A DNA stretch of 64,000 nucleotides from Parvibaculum sp040216885. GTDB lineage: Bacteria; Pseudomonadota; Alphaproteobacteria; Parvibaculales; Parvibaculaceae. Position 1 is the first letter of the stretch; every line of letters starts with the position of its first letter. A program made the position numbers and the translations under genes. This document shows positions 1-8,544 of this stretch, piece by piece. Under the pieces are notes generated by a model, which did no database searches, was not told where the DNA came from, and saw nothing but the letters and a program-made list of their open reading frames with translations. The stretch lies in contig JAVJOG010000008.1 in NCBI GenBank assembly GCA_040216885.1, positions 186,001 through 250,000 on the forward strand, in the 5' to 3' direction.

Positions 1-1194
1 GGCCAGAAGCCCAATCCGCCGCTCGCCTCGTTCAACTGGCAGGATCCGCTGCTGCTCGACACGCAGCTCACCGAAGAAGAGCGGCTGGTCCGGGACAGTG
101 CGCATGCCTATGCGCAGGAAAAGCTGATGCCGCGCGTGCGCGACGCCAACCGGCACGAGATTTTCCATCGCGAAATCATGAACGAGATGGGCGCGCAAGG
201 GCTGCTCGGGCCGACGCTGCCGGAGAAATACGGTTGCGCCGGGCTCTCCTATGTTTGTTACGGGCTGGTGGCGCGCGAGATCGAGCGGGTCGATAGCGGC
301 TATCGCTCGGCGATGAGCGTGCAATCCTCGCTCGTCATGCATCCGATCCACGCCTATGGAACGGAAGCGCAGCGCGAGAAATACCTGCCGAAGCTCGCGA
401 CCGGCGAATGGGTCGGCTGTTTCGGCCTGACCGAACCCGATCACGGCTCCGATCCCGGCTCGATGAAGACGCGGGCGAAAAAGGCCGATGGCGGCTATGT
501 GCTCAACGGCGCGAAAATGTGGATCACCAATTCGCCGATCGCCGATCTCGCGGTCGTCTGGGCGAAAACGGAAGACGATGTCATCCGCGGCTTCGTCGTT
601 GAACGCGGCTTCAAGGGTTTCGAGACGCCGAAGATCGAAGGCAAGTTCTCGCTTCGCGCCTCGATCACCGGCGAGATTTCATTGCAGGATGTGTTCGTGC
701 CGGAGGAAAACCTGCTGCCGAATGTGCGCGGGCTTGCCGGTCCCTTCGGCTGCCTCAACCGGGCGCGCTACGGCATTGCCTGGGGCGCGATGGGCGCGGC
801 TGAGTTCTGCTGGCACGCGGCGCGGCAATATACGCTCGACCGCAAGCAGTTCGGCCGCCCGCTGGCGGCCAACCAGCTCATCCAGAAGAAGCTCGCCGAC
901 ATGCAGACCGAAATCACGCTCGGCTTGCAAGGCTGCCTGCAGCTCGGCCGGATGTTCGATGCCGGCACGGCGGCGCCCGCCTCGATCTCGCTGATGAAAC
1001 GCAACAATTGCGGCAAGGCGCTCGACATCGCCCGCGTCGCCCGCGACATGCATGGCGGCAACGGCGTCTCGGACGAGTATCACGTCATCCGCCATGCGAT
1101 GAACCTCGAAGCGGTCAACACCTATGAAGGCACGCATGACGTCCATGCGCTGATCCTCGGCCGCGAACAGACGGGCATTCAGGCGTTTTTCTGA
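1..1194 (+). CDS. gcdH: Glutaryl-CoA dehydrogenase, 5' end cut by window edge
   Basis: FAD-dependent oxidative decarboxylation of glutaryl-CoA to crotonyl-CoA, in lysine, tryptophan and aromatic degradation. The reading frame is open from base 1, so the gene starts outside the window. The first visible residues (FNWQDPLLLDTQLTEEE) match the N-terminus of this family, so only a few residues are missing; 397 are visible. The acyl-CoA dehydrogenase signature around FGLTEPDHGSD is present. The catalytic glutamate lies in YEGTHDVH, 21 residues before the C-terminus, and YEGTHD is typical of glutaryl-CoA dehydrogenase rather than straight-chain enzymes. The last 16 bases overlap the end of the convergent cytochrome gene. 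The family assignment is firm. Confidence 0.93.
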   Translation, partial: GQKPNPPLASFNWQDPLLLDTQLTEEERLVRDSAHAYAQEKLMPRVRDANRHEIFHREIMNEMGAQGLLGPTLPEKYGCAGLSYVCYGLVAREIERVDSGYRSAMSVQSSLVMHPIHAYGTEAQREKYLPKLATGEWVGCFGLTEPDHGSDPGSMKTRAKKADGGYVLNGAKMWITNSPIADLAVVWAKTEDDVIRGFVVERGFKGFETPKIEGKFSLRASITGEISLQDVFVPEENLLPNVRGLAGPFGCLNRARYGIAWGAMGAAEFCWHAARQYTLDRKQFGRPLAANQLIQKKLADMQTEITLGLQGCLQLGRMFDAGTAAPASISLMKRNNCGKALDIARVARDMHGGNGVSDEYHVIRHAMNLEAVNTYEGTHDVHALILGREQTGIQAFF

Positions 1195-1757
1195 TCGGCG
1201 GACCTGCGGGTGGCGGGCGCGCCTGGATCCCGCAGGAAAAGCATGAACAGCGCCGTGGGCCGCTTGAACGCGAGAAGATAAGTCACGTGCAAGGCGACGA
1301 AGAGAACCAGAAGGTTCGCCGTCGTTTCATGAACCTCTTCGAGCGCTTCGCTCTCGTTGACATCCCGGTCGCGATCCCGGTCGCGACCGTCGTCCGCGAG
1401 GGCCGGCGCAATCGATACTTCAGCAGCAAGTTGTCCGATTGGCGGCGGTTCCATCAGGAGGCCCGTTCCCGTCGTCAGCAGGAGATTGATGACGATACCG
1501 GCGAGAAGCGTCCGGCCTATCATCGGATGATTGGGGCGCCGGGCTTTCGCGAGTTCCATCAGATCGGGGAAGAGTCGTGAAATGCCGAGCTGCCACGGAC
1601 CGACTGCCGCCCAGAGTACCCGGAAGAGGATGACGGCGGCGACGGCATATCCGAGCCAGACATGCAGACCTTCAAGTTCGTCGCCTGTGAGGTAAGCCGC
1701 GGCGACGAGCAACGCCAGCACCGTATGATAGAGCCGAATCTTGTGAAACACCGACAT
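1179..1757 (-). CDS. Cytochrome b561 / b-type cytochrome membrane protein
   Basis: A haem-b membrane protein of about 192 residues that would pass electrons across the inner membrane; its partner is unknown. About four hydrophobic segments are visible, with histidines at positions typical of the family (RLYHT near the start, GLHVWLGY, and HVTYLL near the end). Between the third and fourth segments there is a polar loop with alternating Arg-Asp (four RD pairs) encoded by a short tandem repeat. ATG at 1757 is chosen because the protein then begins just before the first His-bearing helix as in relatives; an in-frame ATG at 1826 would add 23 residues without family similarity. Neither has a good Shine-Dalgarno. 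Its 3' end overlaps gcdH. Confidence 0.72.
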   Translation of the reverse strand: MSVFHKIRLYHTVLALLVAAAYLTGDELEGLHVWLGYAVAAVILFRVLWAAVGPWQLGISRLFPDLMELAKARRPNHPMIGRTLLAGIVINLLLTTGTGLLMEPPPIGQLAAEVSIAPALADDGRDRDRDRDVNESEALEEVHETTANLLVLFVALHVTYLLAFKRPTALFMLFLRDPGAPATRRSADQKNA

Positions 1758-1881
1758 TTGAAACCGACCATATTCGAGCCCCGCTCCGAATATGATCGTC
1801 TCGCATGAGGCATAACCAGACTGCATCTTGTCGCATCGACGATGCGATTTACTCGCATCCTCACGCGCAACGGTCGCGCGC

Positions 1882-2547
1882 TCAATTCAACGGCAATCGT
1901 AACACCGCATACCAGGCATAGCCGCGATAGAGCGAGCGGAACTGGAGATCGGCGCCGAGCTTCGTCGCAAGGGCTTCCAGCACACGCTTGAGATCGCCGC
2001 GCGGACTCACATGGAATTGTGCGAGCCAGGCTCTCAACATCGTGCGGAACCAGTGCGGCAAGCGCTCCTGTTGGCCGAAATCGACGATATGCAGGCTGCC
2101 GCCCGGCGCTAGGTTGCAGATACCTTGCGCCAGCGCCGCCTGCCAATCCGGGATCATCGACAGCGTATAGGACATGTAGATGCGGTCGAACCGGCTGATG
2201 CCAAAGGCCGCATAGGGGTTGAAGCGCGTGGCGTCGCCTTGCGCGAAACGCAGGTCCGATCCCCGCCGCATCGCGGCCGCCTGTGCCGTCTCCAGCATTT
2301 CGTGCGAAATATCCATACCGTGCAGCGCCGCCTCGGGGTACAAGCGCGCGGCGCGAATGAGATTGCGGCCTGTCCCGCAGCCGACTTCCAGCACCGTCAT
2401 GCCGGACGGTGCACGCAGCTCGCCGACAAGCCGGTCGCGGCCAAGCAAATAATAGCGGCGCGTGAGGTCGTAGATATGGCGCTGGAACCGGTAGGTCCGG
2501 TCCATCAGGCGAGCGTGGTTTTCCTCGCCATGTTCGACTGCGCTCAC
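1882..2547 (-). CDS. btaB: BtaB, SAM-dependent N-methyltransferase of betaine lipid synthesis
   Basis: Second enzyme of diacylglyceryl-trimethylhomoserine (DGTS) synthesis: it puts three methyl groups on the homoserine head group made by BtaA. The protein has 221 residues. The N-terminal MDRTYRFQRHIYDLTRRYY stretch is characteristic of BtaB. Class I SAM motif I (LEVGCGTGRN) lies at about residues 53-62. The start is GTG, 4 bases after the btaA stop codon, with AAGGA upstream, so the two genes form one translationally close operon. Gene order btaA-btaB matches the known pair in Rhodobacter and Sinorhizobium. The pair membership makes the call stronger than sequence alone. Confidence 0.88.
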   Translation of the reverse strand: MSAVEHGEENHARLMDRTYRFQRHIYDLTRRYYLLGRDRLVGELRAPSGMTVLEVGCGTGRNLIRAARLYPEAALHGMDISHEMLETAQAAAMRRGSDLRFAQGDATRFNPYAAFGISRFDRIYMSYTLSMIPDWQAALAQGICNLAPGGSLHIVDFGQQERLPHWFRTMLRAWLAQFHVSPRGDLKRVLEALATKLGADLQFRSLYRGYAWYAVLRLPLN

Positions 2548-2551
2548 CGCG

Positions 2552-3820
2552 TCATTCCTTCAGAACATAAAGATGGAAGCCGCCGTAGATCGACGAGCGG
2601 TCCTGCAAGGTGAAGGCGCGCGAGGCTTCGACGCGGTAGTCCCAGCGCGCGAGAATTTCGTCGCCGACGCGGCCCGGCAACAGGCTCGGTTCGGCGGCGG
2701 TGCGGAAAATCACCCGGGCGCCGCGCCGCGCCGTGCGCGTGATTTCGGTCCACAGATCGTTCAATTGCGCATCCGTCATCCAGTCCTGCGCATCGAGCAG
2801 GACGTAAGCGTCGGCGCTTGCCTCCGTCTGACAGCGCAGATAATCGGTGAAGGAGGCGTTCAGCACTTCCGCACGGCCGGCATGGGCCTGCAACGCGGCG
2901 AAGCTTTCGCGTTTCAGGTAAGGCGGCAGCGGCCCGTCGGCGCCCGGCGCGTAGCCGCGTGCGAAGGCCTGCCAGGCGAAATAGTTTTCCTTCAGCGGAA
3001 ACCCGCAGACGAGGCGTTCGAGCCTTTCGCGCAGCACGAGCCGCATTTCGCGTCCGCCGGCCAGCGTTTCGTATTGCGCGGGCGGAATGCCGAGGCCGTA
3101 GAGCGACGAAGGCTTTCCGGTCAGCCAGCGAATGAATTTGCGCTCGAAGAGAGGCGCGAGCTTCTCATCGAAGAAGCGGCGCTGCTCCTCGACCGTCGGC
3201 GCGTCGAGCAGGGCGCGGAAAGAGATGCCATAGAGCCGCGCCAGCAGATGTGCGACGCCGATGAAATGTCCGAGCAGCCCGTGGCGATAGAAGCCGCGTG
3301 CGAAAAGCGAGATGCGGCGGCGTCCGCTCAGGGTGCGCCTGTCCCAATAGGTGCGGGTCGCCTCATCGAGCGCCGGCCGCAGCAGCCGCGCATAGAGGCC
3401 GAGATTTTCGCGCGCATCGGCGCGCCCGAAAAAGCGGAAGAAATGTTCATGGCTCGGCAGGCGGGCGGCGCCGACGAGCTTCAATTTCACCAGCGCGACA
3501 TGCGCCGCGTTGAGATCGAGCGCGGTCACGCGCGCCGGCCCCGCCGCAAGATACGACATCACATTGCAGCCACCGGACGCAACGGCGACCACCCGGCTTT
3601 CCGGCGTCAGCGCCATCGCCGCCATGTCGACCTCCGGGTCCTCCCAGATTTGCGGATAGACAAGGCCGGTGAAGAGCCAGGTGAAGAGACGCTCCGTCAG
3701 CCCTTCGCGCGAGACGGCCTTGTGGCGGTGCACGGCGCGGCCGAGGCCGCGGTGCACGCCGCGCCTGCCGGTCGCGGGTTTGACGAATTCGGCGTCGACG
3801 GGGATGGCGGTTTCGAGCAA
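2552..3820 (-). CDS. btaA: BtaA, S-adenosylmethionine:diacylglycerol 3-amino-3-carboxypropyltransferase
   Basis: First enzyme of betaine lipid synthesis: it transfers the aminocarboxypropyl group of SAM to diacylglycerol. It belongs to the DUF3419 family, and the glycine-rich SAM-binding ASGGCNVMSYLA segment and the N-terminal FTGLVYPQIWEDPEVD stretch are visible. The open frame extends to an ATG at 3973, but the extension is unlike the family. I choose TTG at 3820 because AGGAGAGG lies 3 bases upstream; this gives 422 residues, close to family length. Phosphorus-free betaine lipids replace phospholipids under phosphate starvation, and a candidate Pho box with a -10 element lies about 57 bases upstream of this start. 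The TTG start is an inference. Confidence 0.9.
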   Translation of the reverse strand: MLETAIPVDAEFVKPATGRRGVHRGLGRAVHRHKAVSREGLTERLFTWLFTGLVYPQIWEDPEVDMAAMALTPESRVVAVASGGCNVMSYLAAGPARVTALDLNAAHVALVKLKLVGAARLPSHEHFFRFFGRADARENLGLYARLLRPALDEATRTYWDRRTLSGRRRISLFARGFYRHGLLGHFIGVAHLLARLYGISFRALLDAPTVEEQRRFFDEKLAPLFERKFIRWLTGKPSSLYGLGIPPAQYETLAGGREMRLVLRERLERLVCGFPLKENYFAWQAFARGYAPGADGPLPPYLKRESFAALQAHAGRAEVLNASFTDYLRCQTEASADAYVLLDAQDWMTDAQLNDLWTEITRTARRGARVIFRTAAEPSLLPGRVGDEILARWDYRVEASRAFTLQDRSSIYGGFHLYVLKE

Positions 3821-3876
3821 GGGCCTCTCCTGGCGAAAACGGGTGGCGGCTCCGGGGATCGCCGGAGAACATTCCG

Positions 3877-3922
3877 CCGATACCGCTTTCGGATGACAGT
3901 GTCGTGACGGTCGGGCGACAAG
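3877..3922 (-). promoter_or_regulatory. Candidate Pho box and -10 element for btaAB
   Basis: On the minus strand three half-sites recur every 11 bases: CTTGTCG, ACCGTCA and ACTGTCA. The last two, read as an 18-base Pho box, match the enterobacterial PhoB consensus at 14 of 18 positions by my count. Ten bases further downstream is TATCGG (3882 to 3877), the spacing usual between a Pho box and a -10 element. A start near 3870 would leave a leader of about 50 bases before the TTG of btaA. PhoB control of betaine lipid genes is known in Sinorhizobium and Rhodobacter. Confidence 0.6.
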
Positions 3923-4029
3923 CCCGCTTCCGAATCGTTTTGCGAGGCGTATAGTCGACGGCGAAGACGACAACCCCAGGAAGCATCGCTGCCCGCCCCC
4001 GATCCGGTCCCGCCGGGAAATCGGGTCCG

Positions 4030-5886
4030 GTGGCCCCCATTTCAGCCGGCGCGGCCCGTCCGCGCCAAAGCCCCGGACGTTCTCCCGTGGAATCGCCGCG
4101 CAAGTCCCCGGAACGAAGCCCCCTCTGGCGGCTTGTGCCGCTCGTCCAGCAGCACAAGCTTCGCTTCTGGGGCGGCATGTCGCTGATCAATTTCGGGCGC
4201 CTGCTCGAAGCTTTCATGCCGCTCTACCTCAAAATGGGCATCGACCGCATTGCCGCCGGCGACACGCGGCTTGCCCTCCCGGCACTGGCAATCCTCGGGC
4301 TGATGGCCGTGCGCTATGTCGCCTTCAATTTCGGGCGGCGCTATGTGCGCGAGGTCGGCGTCGAGATCGCCTTCAATCTTCGCCAGCGGCTCTACTGGCA
4401 TCTCGAACTGATGGGCCCGCGTTTCTTCTCGCAGTTTCCGACCGGCGATCTGATGGCGCGCGCGATCAACGACATCGCGCTGATCCGGCAACTGATCGGC
4501 ATGGGTACGCGGCTGCTGTTCGTACTCGGCTTTTCGGGCATCATCGCCTTCGTCTTCATGTTCTATCAGTCGGCATCGCTGACGCTGCTGCTGCTGCCGG
4601 CGCTGCCTGCCTTCGCCGTCATCGGCTGGGTGCTGGCCAAGAAGATCTTCGGCCAGTCGACGCTGGTGCAGGAAGGATTCTCGACGCTTTCGGCGCAGGT
4701 GCAGGAAAATCTCAACGGCATCCGCACCATCCGGACCCATGCGCAGGAAGGCCGCGAGATCGACCGCTTCGAGGCGACGTCGGACGCCTATGCGCGCGAC
4801 TACTACAAGCTGATGTTCCTGAACTCCGGCCTCACCTCGGCCATGCTGATCGCGACCGGCTTCACGACGCTGCTGGTGGTCGGCTATGGCGGCTTCCAGG
4901 TGATCGAGGGCACGATCACGCTCGGCACGTTCACCGCCTTCATCTTCTATCTCAACATGATGCTGGCGCCGATCAAGGAAGGCGGCGTGATGGTGACGCT
5001 GTTCCAGCGCGGCGGCTCGGCAGCGGCGCGGATTTTCGAAATTCTCGACCGCGAGCCGGAAATCCGCGATGCGCCCGATGCCGCCCCGCTCGACGAGATC
5101 GGTGGCGCGATCACGCTGCATCATCTTTCCTATGTGCATCCGGCGCGGTCGGGCGACGGCTGGCCGGCGCTCAACGATCTGTCGCTCGAAATCGGCAAGG
5201 GCGAGATGGTGGCGGTACTGGGCCGCGTCGGGTCCGGCAAATCGACGCTGTTGCGGCTGATCGTGCGCCTGCTCGATCCGCCGCCGGGATCGGTCTATCT
5301 CGACGGCCGCGACATCCGCATGCTGCCGCTGGCGCAGGTGCGCGGGCAAGTCGCCATGGTACCGCAGGACCCGTTTCTATTCGCCACGCATATCGCGCAG
5401 AACATTTCCTACGACAACCCGTCGCGCGAAACGGAAGAGGTCTGGCGCGCGGCCGGAAGCGCCGATCTCGAGGCGACCATCCGACGTTTCCCGGACCGGC
5501 TCGAAACGATGGTCGGCGAGCGCGGCGTCACGCTGTCGGGCGGGCAGAAGCAGCGCGCCAGCCTGGCGCGCGGGCTGATCCGCGAAACGCCGGTGCTGCT
5601 GCTCGACGATTGTTTTTCCTCGGTCGATACCGAAACCGAGGAGTTCATTCTTTCGCGCCTCAAGACGCTACGGAAGGGCCGCACGACCATCATGGTGTCG
5701 CATCGCGTCTCGACGGCACGCCATGCCGACCGGATCGTGGTGCTGGAAGAGGGGCGCGTCGCGGAAGTCGGCACCCATGCCGAGCTTCTGGCGAAGGGCG
5801 GCCTCTACGCGACGCTCGAACGCCAACAGGGGCGCCGCGACGAACTGGTGCAGAGCCTCGGCAGCCTGACGGGGAGCGAAACATGA
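4030..5886 (+). CDS. ABC exporter half-transporter, subunit with degenerate catalytic site
   Basis: Inner-membrane ABC exporter subunit of 618 residues, a six-helix transmembrane domain followed by a nucleotide-binding domain. Walker A is GRVGSGKST (398-406), the signature is LSGGQ (502-506), Walker B ends Asp526-Asp527, and the switch histidine is His558. The second Asp replaces the catalytic glutamate, as in the non-catalytic half of heterodimeric exporters (MdlA, LmrC, TM287). The next gene, overlapping by ATGA, has the normal glutamate, so the two form a heterodimer. The substrate (drug or lipid) cannot be told. The start is GTG; another in-frame GTG at 4087 is possible, and neither has a clear ribosome-binding site. 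The N-terminal 30 residues are Ser/Arg/Pro-rich. Confidence 0.87.
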   Translation: MAPISAGAARPRQSPGRSPVESPRKSPERSPLWRLVPLVQQHKLRFWGGMSLINFGRLLEAFMPLYLKMGIDRIAAGDTRLALPALAILGLMAVRYVAFNFGRRYVREVGVEIAFNLRQRLYWHLELMGPRFFSQFPTGDLMARAINDIALIRQLIGMGTRLLFVLGFSGIIAFVFMFYQSASLTLLLLPALPAFAVIGWVLAKKIFGQSTLVQEGFSTLSAQVQENLNGIRTIRTHAQEGREIDRFEATSDAYARDYYKLMFLNSGLTSAMLIATGFTTLLVVGYGGFQVIEGTITLGTFTAFIFYLNMMLAPIKEGGVMVTLFQRGGSAAARIFEILDREPEIRDAPDAAPLDEIGGAITLHHLSYVHPARSGDGWPALNDLSLEIGKGEMVAVLGRVGSGKSTLLRLIVRLLDPPPGSVYLDGRDIRMLPLAQVRGQVAMVPQDPFLFATHIAQNISYDNPSRETEEVWRAAGSADLEATIRRFPDRLETMVGERGVTLSGGQKQRASLARGLIRETPVLLLDDCFSSVDTETEEFILSRLKTLRKGRTTIMVSHRVSTARHADRIVVLEEGRVAEVGTHAELLAKGGLYATLERQQGRRDELVQSLGSLTGSET

Positions 5887-7778
5887 GCGAGGCGGCACAG
5901 ATGGCGAAAAGAAACCGCGACTACACCGTCTTCGACGACGAGATGGAGACGCGCGGCTTCGACTTCGGACTTATCGGCCGGCTGATGCATTGGCTCACGC
6001 CCTATCGCCGGCAAGGCTATGTCGCGCTGGCCTTTGTGCTGCTGGCGGCGAGCGCCGCGGTTCTGGCGCCGGTCGTCGTCAGCCGAGTCGTTGTCGACGG
6101 CATCTTGCTGCCAACAGCCGATGAAGGCGCGCCGGATTTCGGCCAGAAGGCGCTCAACGCGCTGCTCGCCGATCTCTTCACGCTGCATCCGATCGTCGCC
6201 GCCTGCATTCTCTACGGGTTCTGGATATTGCTCTGGGCGGCCTTCGGCCACGGCTTCCGGGTGATGCTGGCGCGCACCGTGCTCAACGGGTTGCGCGACT
6301 TGCGGCGCGATCTCTTCGCCCATCTGGAGCGCCTGCCGTCGAGCTTCTATGACCGGGTCGCGGTCGGCCGTGTGATGACGCGCCTCACCAACGACATCGA
6401 GACGCTGTTCGAGCTGCTGGCGGGCTTCGGCGTGCTGCTGGGCGAATTCGTGCCGTTCTTCGTCGCCGTCTCGATCATGCTGGCGCTCAATCCAACGCTG
6501 ACGATGGAACTGATGTTGCTGTTGCCGGTGGCGGCGCTGGCGACGTGGATTTTCCGCATGGCCTCGCGACAGGTCTATCGCGGTATCCGTTCCTCGATGT
6601 CGCGCCTCAACGAAAACCTGCAGGAAAACCTGTCCGGCATCGAGGTCGTGCAGCTCTATGGCCGCGAGCAGATCAATTACGAGCGCTATACCGGGATCAA
6701 CCGCGAGAACCGCGACCAGGAAAACCAGGCCATCCGGATCGAGAGCTATTACGGGCCGGCCATGGACAGCATGGCCTTCCTCGCCATGGCGGCAATCATC
6801 TGGTTCGGCGGCAATCACGTCTTCGAAATGACAGCGACGCTCGGCAGCGTCATCCTGTTCGCGCAATTCGCCGACATGATGTTCCGCCCGATCGTGGCGA
6901 TGGGCGAACAATGGAACGTCGTTTTCCGCGCCATGGCGAGTTGCGAACGCATTTTCCAGGCGCTGGACTGGGACGAGGCGTTGAAGGAACCGGCGGCGCC
7001 GAAAGCGCTGCCGCAAGACCTCAAGGGCCATGTCCGGTTCAACCATCTCACCTTCGGCTACCGGCCGGGCGTGACGATTCTCAACGATGTGACATTCGAC
7101 ATCGCGCCGGGCGAACGCATCGCGATTGTCGGGCCGACGGGCTCGGGCAAGACAAGTCTCATTCGTCTCCTGTGCCGCTTCTACGACGTACCGGAAAATT
7201 CGATCCTGATCGACGGCATCGACATCATGGACGTGGTGCCGTCGGAAATCCGCCAGCGTGTCGGCGTCGTGCTGCAGGATTTCCACATTTTCTCAGGCTC
7301 GGTCTACGACAATATCGCGCTCGGCAATCCGGCGATCACGCGGGAAGCCGCGCGGGCGGCGGCGCGGCTTGTCCATGCCGATCCCTTCATCCGCATGCTG
7401 CCGCAGGGCTACGACACGATGCTGACCGAGCGCGGGCGCAATCTCAGCCACGGCCAGCGCCAGCTTCTGGCCTTTGCGCGCGTTCTGGCGATGAACCCCG
7501 AAGTGCTGATCCTTGACGAAGCGACCGCCAGCATCGACACCGAAACGGAACTGCTGATCCAGGACGCGCTGTCGAAAGTCACCGAGGGCCGCACCTCCAT
7601 CATCATTGCCCACCGCCTGCAGACGATCCGCGAGGCCGACCGCATCGTCGTGCTGACGGAGGGGCGGATACGCGAGATCGGCACGCATGAGGAACTGATG
7701 GCCGAGGGCGGTGTCTACAAGACGCTCTACGAATTGCAGGTGCAGGACGTGACGGGGGCCGGCATCGCACGGTCCTGA
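5883..7778 (+). CDS. ABC exporter half-transporter, catalytic subunit
   Basis: Partner of the preceding subunit; 631 residues, transmembrane domain then nucleotide-binding domain. Walker A GPTGSGKTS is at 417-425, Walker B carries Asp545-Glu546 (the catalytic glutamate is present), and His577 is the switch histidine. The signature is LSHGQ (521-525) instead of LSGGQ. In the dimer this signature faces the Walker site of the first subunit, so both deviations fall in the same composite site while the other site is fully canonical. The ATG at 5883 overlaps the stop of the first subunit (ATGA), which fixes the start and implies translational coupling and equal expression. Confidence 0.88.
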   Translation: MSEAAQMAKRNRDYTVFDDEMETRGFDFGLIGRLMHWLTPYRRQGYVALAFVLLAASAAVLAPVVVSRVVVDGILLPTADEGAPDFGQKALNALLADLFTLHPIVAACILYGFWILLWAAFGHGFRVMLARTVLNGLRDLRRDLFAHLERLPSSFYDRVAVGRVMTRLTNDIETLFELLAGFGVLLGEFVPFFVAVSIMLALNPTLTMELMLLLPVAALATWIFRMASRQVYRGIRSSMSRLNENLQENLSGIEVVQLYGREQINYERYTGINRENRDQENQAIRIESYYGPAMDSMAFLAMAAIIWFGGNHVFEMTATLGSVILFAQFADMMFRPIVAMGEQWNVVFRAMASCERIFQALDWDEALKEPAAPKALPQDLKGHVRFNHLTFGYRPGVTILNDVTFDIAPGERIAIVGPTGSGKTSLIRLLCRFYDVPENSILIDGIDIMDVVPSEIRQRVGVVLQDFHIFSGSVYDNIALGNPAITREAARAAARLVHADPFIRMLPQGYDTMLTERGRNLSHGQRQLLAFARVLAMNPEVLILDEATASIDTETELLIQDALSKVTEGRTSIIIAHRLQTIREADRIVVLTEGRIREIGTHEELMAEGGVYKTLYELQVQDVTGAGIARS

Positions 7779-7786
7779 CCGTCCGC

Positions 7787-8269
7787 TCAGCAGCGCTGGT
7801 TGACGAAGGCGATATTGTGATTGCCGGTCTGCGTCGTATAGGCCGCGTGATTGTTGCCCTGCTGGATCGTGTGCGAGGCGTTGTTCGATCCGGCCTGCGA
7901 TACACCAACCGTGTTGTTTGCACCGGCCTGCGCCGCCGTTGCGCTATTGCCATAGCCGAACTGACCGACCGCGACGTTATTGCCGCCCTGGCCGTCACCG
8001 CAAGTGATCGAATTGAGCGCGCCGCCGAAAAGCGATTGCCCGGCTCTCGCTTTCGCGGCCTTCGCGGCAAAGGTGCTTGCCGTGCTGCCGTGCTTGCGCG
8101 GCTTGATCTGCTTCGTCACAGCCTTGGTTTGTCCGCCCTTCTGCTGAACAAACGTCAGGTTGTAGTTGCCCGACTGATTGATGGCGGCGAAGCCTCCGGC
8201 ATGCGCGGCCGGGATCGTCAGAACCAGGGTCATGCAGGCGGCGGACAAGGCGCGTGGGAACCGTTTCAT
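7787..8269 (-). CDS. Curlin-repeat secreted protein, possible minor subunit or nucleator
   Basis: A 160-residue exported protein with a clear signal peptide (MKRFPRALSAACMTLVL..AHA). After one N-terminal curlin-like unit (AINQSGNYN) there is a lysine/arginine-rich stretch (about residues 47-73, including KQIKPRKHG). Five 11-residue units of the type N-x5-Q-x-G-x-N then run to the C-terminus, which ends in cysteine (NQRC). The Asn/Gln/Gly spacing is that of CsgA/CsgB amyloid strands. The cationic insert and its place opposite the main curlin suggest a minor or nucleating subunit, but that is inference. A strong Shine-Dalgarno (AGGAGAGAG) precedes the ATG. It is divergent from the main curlin gene. 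Confidence 0.72.
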   Translation of the reverse strand: MKRFPRALSAACMTLVLTIPAAHAGGFAAINQSGNYNLTFVQQKGGQTKAVTKQIKPRKHGSTASTFAAKAAKARAGQSLFGGALNSITCGDGQGGNNVAVGQFGYGNSATAAQAGANNTVGVSQAGSNNASHTIQQGNNHAAYTTQTGNHNIAFVNQRC

Positions 8270-8544
8270 TTTCTCTCTCCTGTTGCGGGACGGCGCGATC
8301 CATCGAAGGCCGACACCGCGTTTCTAGACGCAGCCCCCTGATCGCCCGCTGAAGTTTCTGTTCATGCGGCATTCAGCATTGCCGGCGCATGCGCGTGTGC
8401 GTGTTCTTTCATTCGCCTTCGCCCGGCGGCGCCGGTGAACGGAAGATGAATGCGCGCTTCAGAACTCGCTCAGGAACACCTCGCTAAAACGGACACCGTC
8501 AACCACCGGCCTCGATGCAGGTCATCCAAAGCAGGAGATGCAAA
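8270..8544. other. Divergent curlin intergenic region
   Basis: 275 bases between two divergent curlin genes, so it must hold both promoters. I see the two ribosome-binding sites at its ends but no convincing -35/-10 pair, no palindrome of note, and no small gene with a good start. Confidence 0.4.

Noticed and set aside
4042..5349. Long open frame opposite the ABC transporter
   Set aside because: Arg/His/Asp-rich translation typical of the antisense of a GC-rich gene; no start signal or family likeness. The same holds for similar frames opposite other genes.
8270..8544. EcfG-type stress promoter (GGAAC-N-GTT) before the curlin gene
   Set aside because: A GGAAC is present but the spacing to CGTC is about 19 bases, outside the usual range.
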